From contig NZ_LMTI01000004.1 of NCBI RefSeq assembly GCF_001510665.1, positions 518,176-582,175 on the forward strand: a DNA stretch of 64,000 nt, read 5' to 3'. Position numbers and translations under genes: made by a program. A model generated the notes under the pieces. That model was not told where the DNA came from. It searched no databases and was given only the letters and a program-made list of their open reading frames with translations. Source of the stretch: Bacillus sp. FJAT-27445. Lineage in GTDB: Bacteria; Bacillota; Bacilli; Bacillales; Cytobacillaceae. Of this stretch, positions 59,590 to 64,000 are shown piece by piece (position 1 is the stretch's first letter; every line of letters starts with the position of its first letter).

Positions 59590-60057
59590 ATGACTGTTCA
59601 GACAGGAACTGCTGCGCCAGAGTTCAGCCTTCCTTCAATGGATGGCAAGCAGGTAAAGCTTTCGGATTTTAAAGGAAAAAATATTGTCCTTTATTTTTAC
59701 CCAAAGGACATGACTCCGGGATGTACGACGCAGGCATGCGATTTCCGGGATATGCATAATAGCTTCGAGGACGTGAATGCTGTTGTCATCGGAATCAGCC
59801 CGGATCCAGTCGAAAGCCACAAGAAGTTCATCGACAAATACGATTTGCCCTTCCTGCTGCTCGCAGATACGGACCACAGTGTGGCCGAAGCCTACGGAGT
59901 ATGGAAGCTTAAGAAGAATTTTGGCAAGGAATATATGGGTATTGAGAGAAGTACGTTTGTGATTGACAAAGAAGGCCGGATTGCAAAGGAGTGGCGGGGC
60001 GTCAAGGTTAAAGGCCATGTGGAAGAAGCCCTGGAATTTGTCCGGGAAAATGCCTAA
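59590..60057 (+). CDS. bcp: thiol peroxidase Bcp (peroxiredoxin Q)
   Basis: The 155-residue peroxiredoxin reduces hydroperoxides with thioredoxin-derived electrons. Cp is Cys45 and the resolving Cys is Cys50 in MTPGCTTQACDFRD (C-X4-C, alpha-2 type). A thioredoxin fold is evident in the remainder (GISPDPVESHKKFIDKYDLP). The ATG at 59590 lies seven bases after GGAGTGA; the in-frame GTG at 59581 lies within the ribosome site. It is the ygaF gene of B. subtilis, close to the peroxide regulator perR. Confidence 0.95.
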   Translation: MTVQTGTAAPEFSLPSMDGKQVKLSDFKGKNIVLYFYPKDMTPGCTTQACDFRDMHNSFEDVNAVVIGISPDPVESHKKFIDKYDLPFLLLADTDHSVAEAYGVWKLKKNFGKEYMGIERSTFVIDKEGRIAKEWRGVKVKGHVEEALEFVRENA

Positions 60058-60151
60058 GGCCTATTTTTACAGGAAAAGGCTACTGTCCATGCATTTCGTT
60101 CATTAGGGAATACGTTATAGTAGGGCATACCTCCTCAGATTAAATAACTTA

Positions 60152-60180
60152 AGGGCCGGAAATCCGGCCCTCTTTTTTGT
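60152..60180 (+). terminator. intrinsic terminator of bcp
   Basis: AGGGCCGGA (60152-60160) and TCCGGCCCT (60163-60171) form a perfect 9-bp stem with a two-base central gap, followed by CTTTTTTG. Confidence 0.9.
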
Positions 60181-60257
60181 TTTAAAAAAGGTTTCGAATA
60201 TTTCAAGAAATCAATTTAGGATGGTATGATGGAGAAAAAAATAGGGGTGTTCTAATA

Positions 60258-61205
60258 ATGAAGATATTATTTACCTTCGTCCCGCCTGAAAAGGTCCAGG
60301 ACGAGCTGCGGGAAGAGTATCCGGGGTTTCAACTCCATTTCAGCAGAATCGGGACGGCGGGAGAGATTTTACCAGATGCGGAAATCATCGTTACATACGG
60401 GGAAGATTTAAACGATGGCCATATTCAAAAAGCCGAAAAGCTTAAATGGATTATGATCATGTCTGCGGGAATGGAGAGGATGCCATTCGAAGCCTGTGCG
60501 AAACGGGAGATTCTTGTTACAAACGCAAGGGGAATCCATAAAATCCCCATGGCTGAATTTACAATTGGCACAATGCTCAAACATGTAAAGCAATTCCCGC
60601 TAATTGAAAAGAATGAAGTACACGAGGAATGGGACCGGAAAGTAAAGGTGGGCGAGCTTGCCGGCAAAAACATTCTTGTCCTTGGAATTGGTGCAATCGG
60701 CGGCGAAACTGCGCGGCTTGCAAAGGCATTCCGGATGAGTGTAACCGGCATTAACCGAAGCGGCCGCCCACATAAGGATGCTGACCAAACCGATACATTT
60801 GCCAATATTGGATCCTATTTGCCTGAAGCTGATTTCGTCGTTTCGGTTTTGCCAAGTACGGATGAAACCCGATATTTGCTGGCAGAAGAACATTTTCGGA
60901 TGATGAAAGACTCCGCTGTCTTCATTAACATTGGCAGAGGGGACCTCGTAAAGGAAGAGACCCTCCTGAAGGTAATGGAGGAACAGGTCATCGCGCATGC
61001 CTACCTAGATGTCTTTCAAACCGAGCCGCTGCCTAAAGGGCATCCTTTCTGGAAAATGGACAATGTGACTGTTACTCCTCATATATCAAGCATAACCGAA
61101 CGCTACTTGCCTAGGTCACTAGAGATTTTTAAACATAACCTCCAGGCATATAGGAATAATGATGGAAGCTATATAAATGAAATCAATTTATCGAGGGGGT
61201 ATTAA
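60258..61205 (+). CDS. D-isomer-specific 2-hydroxyacid dehydrogenase
   Basis: The 315-residue oxidoreductase has the NAD-binding motif GIGAIGGETARLAKAF near 140, and the catalytic Arg in INIGRGDLV near 233, Glu near 262 in DVFQTEPLPKGHPFW, and His in VTPHISS near 281. The N-terminal half of the catalytic domain (about 1-95) is typical. The substrate cannot be read. It is translationally close to the adenosyltransferase gene that follows (two bases). Confidence 0.88.
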   Translation: MKILFTFVPPEKVQDELREEYPGFQLHFSRIGTAGEILPDAEIIVTYGEDLNDGHIQKAEKLKWIMIMSAGMERMPFEACAKREILVTNARGIHKIPMAEFTIGTMLKHVKQFPLIEKNEVHEEWDRKVKVGELAGKNILVLGIGAIGGETARLAKAFRMSVTGINRSGRPHKDADQTDTFANIGSYLPEADFVVSVLPSTDETRYLLAEEHFRMMKDSAVFINIGRGDLVKEETLLKVMEEQVIAHAYLDVFQTEPLPKGHPFWKMDNVTVTPHISSITERYLPRSLEIFKHNLQAYRNNDGSYINEINLSRGY

Positions 61206-61206
61206 G

Positions 61207-61758
61207 GTGAAAATCTATACGAAATCCGGGGATAAAGGAACGACCTCACTTATTTACGGCAGCCGGGTCCAAAAGAATGATGCCCGGGTGGAAGCGTACG
61301 GATCTTGCGATGAAACGAACTCTGCCATTGGCCTTGCCCTCTCGCTTTTGCAAAATGAATTTTTTGCCGGCAAGGAAGAGATCGAAACTGTCTATCATAA
61401 AATCCAGACACAGCTTTTCCATGTTGGGGCGGAGTTGGCGACTCCCGAAGGAAAAGAAGTAAAATGGTCGCTTTCGGGAAAAGATATTGAGGAAATGGAA
61501 AAGCGAATTGATGAATGGGATTCCAAGCTGCCGCAGCTAACAAATTTTATCCTTCCGGGCGGTCATTCAGCAGGGGCCGCTTTCCATGTTGCCAGGACGG
61601 TGGCAAGGAGGGCAGAACGTGCTGCGGTGACTCTCGGTGATTCCGTTAATCCTCTGGTGCTTGCATATTTAAACAGATTATCCGACTTGCTCTTCGTAAC
61701 AGCGCGGTTTGTAAACCTGAAGCTTGGGGCAGAAGAGAAAACCCTTCATCAGCCTTAA
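61207..61758 (+). CDS. cob(I)yrinic acid a,c-diamide adenosyltransferase, PduO type
   Basis: The 183-residue enzyme transfers the adenosyl group of ATP to cob(I)alamin. It has the ATP motif YTKSGDKGTTSLIYGSRVQK at the N terminus, EAYGSCDETNSAIGLA near 30, the helix-bundle core and FILPGGHSAGAAFHVARTVA, RRAERAAV near 130, matching B. subtilis YvqK. It starts at a GTG behind GAGGGGG, two bases after the dehydrogenase stop. Confidence 0.92.
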   Translation: MKIYTKSGDKGTTSLIYGSRVQKNDARVEAYGSCDETNSAIGLALSLLQNEFFAGKEEIETVYHKIQTQLFHVGAELATPEGKEVKWSLSGKDIEEMEKRIDEWDSKLPQLTNFILPGGHSAGAAFHVARTVARRAERAAVTLGDSVNPLVLAYLNRLSDLLFVTARFVNLKLGAEEKTLHQP

Positions 61759-61785
61759 GTTTAAAAGTGTTCTAGAGCTGGCATA

Positions 61786-61832
61786 TTGACAAATGCACCT
61801 ACTTGCATATAAACTAATTATAACAATTACAA
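61786..61832 (+). promoter_or_regulatory. perR promoter with PerR box
   Basis: TTGACA (61786-61791), 16 bases, TATAAA (61808-61813). A PerR box TTATAACAATTACAA (61818-61832) matches TTATAATNATTATAA at 12 of 14 defined positions and covers the expected start of transcription. This supports autorepression by PerR. Confidence 0.78.
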
Positions 61833-61862
61833 TATAAGAATTTTTGTATAGAAGAGAGGTGC

Positions 61863-62303
61863 ATGTCGGTGCCACAACAATTAAAGGAAGCGTTGGATGT
61901 ATTAAAGGAAACAGGTGTAAGAATGACCCCCCAGCGTCATGCAATACTTGAATATTTAATTCAATCCATGTCGCACCCGACTGCAGATGACATTTATAAA
62001 GCACTTGAAGGCAAATTTCCGAACATGAGCGTTGCGACAGTCTATAATAACCTCCGTGTTTTTAAGGAAGTTGGCCTTGTCAAGGAGCTTACCTATGGAG
62101 ATGCTTCTAGCAGGTTTGATTTCAAGACGTCAGAACATTATCATATAATATGCGAAAAATGCAACAAGATTGTTGACTTCCTTTATCCAGGACTGGATGA
62201 GGTCGAGCAGCTTGCATCTCATGTGACAGGATTTAAAGTTGCTCATCATAGGATGGAAATTTACGGTGAATGCCCGGAATGCGCTTCAAAGGAAACACAT
62301 TAA
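61863..62303 (+). CDS. perR: peroxide-responsive repressor PerR
   Basis: This 146-residue Fur-family regulator has a winged helix at about 1-85 and a dimerisation domain. The regulatory metal ligands are all present: His38, Asp86, His92, His94 and Asp105 (each one higher than in B. subtilis). The structural zinc is held by Cys97, Cys100, Cys137 and Cys140 (CEKC and CPEC). H2O2 oxidises the regulatory His residues and releases DNA. It lies near bcp as in B. subtilis, with a PerR box in its own promoter. The cluster hag-to-sigma genes show no PerR box. Confidence 0.96.
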   Translation: MSVPQQLKEALDVLKETGVRMTPQRHAILEYLIQSMSHPTADDIYKALEGKFPNMSVATVYNNLRVFKEVGLVKELTYGDASSRFDFKTSEHYHIICEKCNKIVDFLYPGLDEVEQLASHVTGFKVAHHRMEIYGECPECASKETH

Positions 62304-62315
62304 TTTCATAGACAC

Positions 62316-62350
62316 AAAAACGCCCGGATGAAATTCATCCAGGCGTTTTT
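62316..62350. terminator. bidirectional terminator between perR and ygzB
   Basis: AAAAACGCC-c-GGATG and CATCC-a-GGCGTTTTT pair around AAATT; A and T runs allow both directions. Confidence 0.9.
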
Positions 62351-62353
62351 TTG

Positions 62354-62701
62354 TCATGAATTCTTTCTATTATAAGATTCATCAAATTCTTTTCCTTCAA
62401 GGTTCGGGTCAAGAGTAAGCGGTTCGCGGCAATACATGCACATATCAACCCTGCCAAGCATCTTGGTTTGCCTTTCGCAATTCGGGCATACAACCTGGAC
62501 TGTTTTCGTCGAAAGCATCCCAATCCAGAAATAAACCACTGTACTGGCGATAATGAATAAAAAACCGACCAGCATAAAAATTGTCATAACAATCGGTGAA
62601 GTCCTGAAAAAGATACCACCATACATGATGATGAATCCGATAAATATTAGGCTAAGCGCAAAAGTGCGAATTTTATTAATTTTACTCGAATACTTCCCCA
62701 T
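62354..62701 (-). CDS. ygzB: UPF0295 membrane protein YgzB
   Basis: The 115-residue protein has two membrane helices at about 12-32 and 37-60 ([38 protein letters not shown]) and a zinc-ribbon-like tail with two Cys pairs, VCPNCE and MCMYC. The UPF0295 family has no known function. Position and orientation match B. subtilis ygzB, convergent with perR. GGGAGGG precedes the ATG. Confidence 0.92.
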   Translation of the reverse strand: MGKYSSKINKIRTFALSLIFIGFIIMYGGIFFRTSPIVMTIFMLVGFLFIIASTVVYFWIGMLSTKTVQVVCPNCERQTKMLGRVDMCMYCREPLTLDPNLEGKEFDESYNRKNS

Positions 62702-62862
62702 GCAATTCCCTCCCGATTTCTTACTATATCATACCTGTGCAACCGGGGAAACTTGGTTGTGCGGGATTTTCGTCAAACAAATAAAAATTGGTTATTATTT
62801 GAGGAAGGAAAAAAAGAAATAATTGTCGAAACTATATTTATCAATGATTTGGAGGAAAGACC

Positions 62863-63726
62863 ATGAAAGATATCCTTCGCCCAATATACCAGGAAAGGGC
62901 CAGCCAATCGAATACCCTAGGCATTTTATTGGTTGAAAAGAAAGTAAAGTACAGCCCTGCAACCGATTTTTTTGATGCGATCCTGCTTGTAATTGTTAAT
63001 GAGGCTGATCAACCTCTTACAATAAAACATTATTCCTATGGCGAACAAAAGGCTGCTCTGCATACAATCACAGAGGCCAGGCTAAGGGAGTGGATGCTGT
63101 TAGGAACAAACAGAAAAATTTTTGAATGGCTGTATACAGCAAAAATTGTTTTCGATCGGAATGAATACATAAATAATTTGCTTACTGAGTTCAGGGATTT
63201 TCCTTTTTACGGACGAAAAATAAAAATGGGAATTGAATTCGCCAAACTAATCCGCCGCTATTTGGATGGTAAGGCGTTTTTCGAAAATGGACAATACCTT
63301 GATGCCTATAATCATGTAGTCCATTCTCTTCACCATTTAGCAAGGCTTGCGGTAATCGAAAATGGATTCCATCCTGAATTGACTGTATGGAGCCAGGTGA
63401 AACAGATTGATCCGGAACTTTTCAAGCTTTATGAGGAGCTTATTACAAGTGAGGAAGCCCTTGAGAAGCGGCTCGAGCTTTTGTTCCTCGCCAGTGAATT
63501 TCTTATCCATTCAAGAACGCGTGTCGGCGCCGGCCATCTTCTTAATGTATTAAAAAAGAAAGATACCTGGACAATCGGGGAAATAATGAAAGATGAGGAA
63601 CTTGTTCATTACTCAGTGGACTTAAGCGTCCTGCTGGAGTATCTGGCAGAAAAGCATATGATAGAGACTGTACCTGTTGAAACGAAAAGTGAAGGGTTGT
63701 ACCATAGACATTACAGTTTGCTTTAA
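62863..63726 (+). CDS. ygxA: nucleotidyltransferase-like protein YgxA
   Basis: This 287-residue protein matches the Bacillus YgxA family (nucleotidyltransferase-like): PIYQERASQSNTLGILLVEK, FFDAILLVIVNEADQPL, HSLHHLARLAVIENGFHPEL, then a C-terminal winged-helix-like part. Its reaction is unproven. As in B. subtilis, it directly precedes an rRNA operon. AGGAAAG... GGAGG precedes the ATG. Confidence 0.9.
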   Translation: MKDILRPIYQERASQSNTLGILLVEKKVKYSPATDFFDAILLVIVNEADQPLTIKHYSYGEQKAALHTITEARLREWMLLGTNRKIFEWLYTAKIVFDRNEYINNLLTEFRDFPFYGRKIKMGIEFAKLIRRYLDGKAFFENGQYLDAYNHVVHSLHHLARLAVIENGFHPELTVWSQVKQIDPELFKLYEELITSEEALEKRLELLFLASEFLIHSRTRVGAGHLLNVLKKKDTWTIGEIMKDEELVHYSVDLSVLLEYLAEKHMIETVPVETKSEGLYHRHYSLL

Positions 63727-63764
63727 AGAAGGAATAAATATTATTTTAAAAAAGTAAAAAGCTA

Positions 63765-63793
63765 TTGACCTTTTGGAGGAAACTTGTTATATT
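63765..63793 (+). promoter_or_regulatory. rRNA operon promoter P1
   Basis: TTGACC (63765-63770), 17 bases, TATATT (63788-63793), upstream of a second promoter, as in Bacillus rrn operons. The 270-base gap after ygxA holds only rrn promoters and leader. Confidence 0.8.
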
Positions 63794-63853
63794 AATATCC
63801 GTCGCTGCGATACGAACTTGAAAAACTTCGTAAGCGGCGGATTAAAAAAGTTA

Positions 63854-63883
63854 TTGACACAGCATGAACGACTATGGTACATT
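63854..63883 (+). promoter_or_regulatory. rRNA operon promoter P2
   Basis: TTGACA (63854-63859), 18 bases, TACATT (63878-63883), followed by the rrn leader. Confidence 0.75.
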
Positions 63884-63889
63884 ATAAAG

Positions 63890-64000
63890 GTCGCTTCATT
63901 GCGGCGAGGTCGATTTTTCAAATCAGGAAAATCATTATTGTTCTTTGAAAACTAAACAAACAAGCGTCAACAAACAATATTATAGTGATCTTCGGATCAC
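63890..64000 (+). other. 5' leader of an rRNA operon (16S gene begins beyond the window)
   Basis: GTTCTTTGAAAACTAAACAAA (boxA-type antitermination region at about 63939-63959) is the standard Bacillus sequence before 16S rRNA. The leader ends at the window edge with a perfect stem-loop GTGATC-TTCG-GATCAC (63985-64000). No 16S sequence is inside the window. Confidence 0.85.

Overview
The window comes from an endospore-forming member of the Bacillaceae (Bacillus/Mesobacillus/Cytobacillus type). The evidence is two spore-specific SASP genes (sspK, sspE), Bacillus-type Shine-Dalgarno sequences with ATG, GTG and TTG starts, and a gene order that follows the Bacillus subtilis yfhD-yfhE-yfhF-recX-yfhH-sspK-yfhJ-yfhP-mutY-yfhS-fabL-sspE-ygaB-ntdP-ygaD-ygaE-gsaB ... 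bcp-perR-ygzB-ygxA-rrn neighbourhood. The right edge enters the promoter and leader of an rRNA operon, so the locus is probably close to the replication origin.

Layout. 1-5.6 kb: the tail of a nitrilase-like gene, two GNAT acetyltransferases, an M20 peptidase, a non-coding stretch with a dense same-strand DnaA-box cluster, a DoxX gene with two redox-type operators, and a PadR/DUF2812 pair. 5.7-19.5 kb: the conserved yfh/yga block (recombination control, DNA repair, fatty-acid synthesis, spore proteins, nucleotide phosphatase, ABC exporter, haem precursor enzyme). 19.7-22.3 kb: a three-gene ABC-2 exporter. 22.3-59 kb: a nearly complete flagellar gene set of about 36.5 kb, placed between the ABC exporter and bcp. 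This is not where B. subtilis keeps its fla/che operon. 59-64 kb: K+ channel-like gene, bcp, a 2-hydroxyacid dehydrogenase, cobalamin adenosyltransferase, perR with its own PerR box, ygzB, ygxA and the rrn promoters.

The flagellar block is the remarkable part. It holds motor (motAB), rod/hook/junction/filament genes (yaaR-flhO-flhP, flgM-flgN-flgK-flgL, hag, fliD, fliK-flgD-flgE), and a long operon fliM-fliN-fliT-like-fliS-flgBC-fliEFGHIJ-fliN2-fliOPQR-flhBAFG-sigma28. No chemotaxis gene, fliL, csrA or fliW lies inside it. The long operon is preceded by a sigma-A promoter, a sequence that closely fits the class I cyclic-di-GMP (GEMM) riboswitch, and an intrinsic terminator. A membrane-anchored PilZ protein sits just upstream of the flagellin gene. 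A 1698-residue secreted protein of 13 FN3-like repeats plus Ig/OmpL47-type repeats sits between hag and fliD, and a FlgJ-like glucosaminidase faces fliD. The CheY-binding EIDALL peptide is absent from FliM and present instead on a short FliN. Together this suggests a flagellar system, possibly a second or surface-motility one, whose assembly is switched by c-di-GMP and whose filament may work with a large adhesin-like surface protein. Whether another flagellar locus exists in this genome cannot be seen here.
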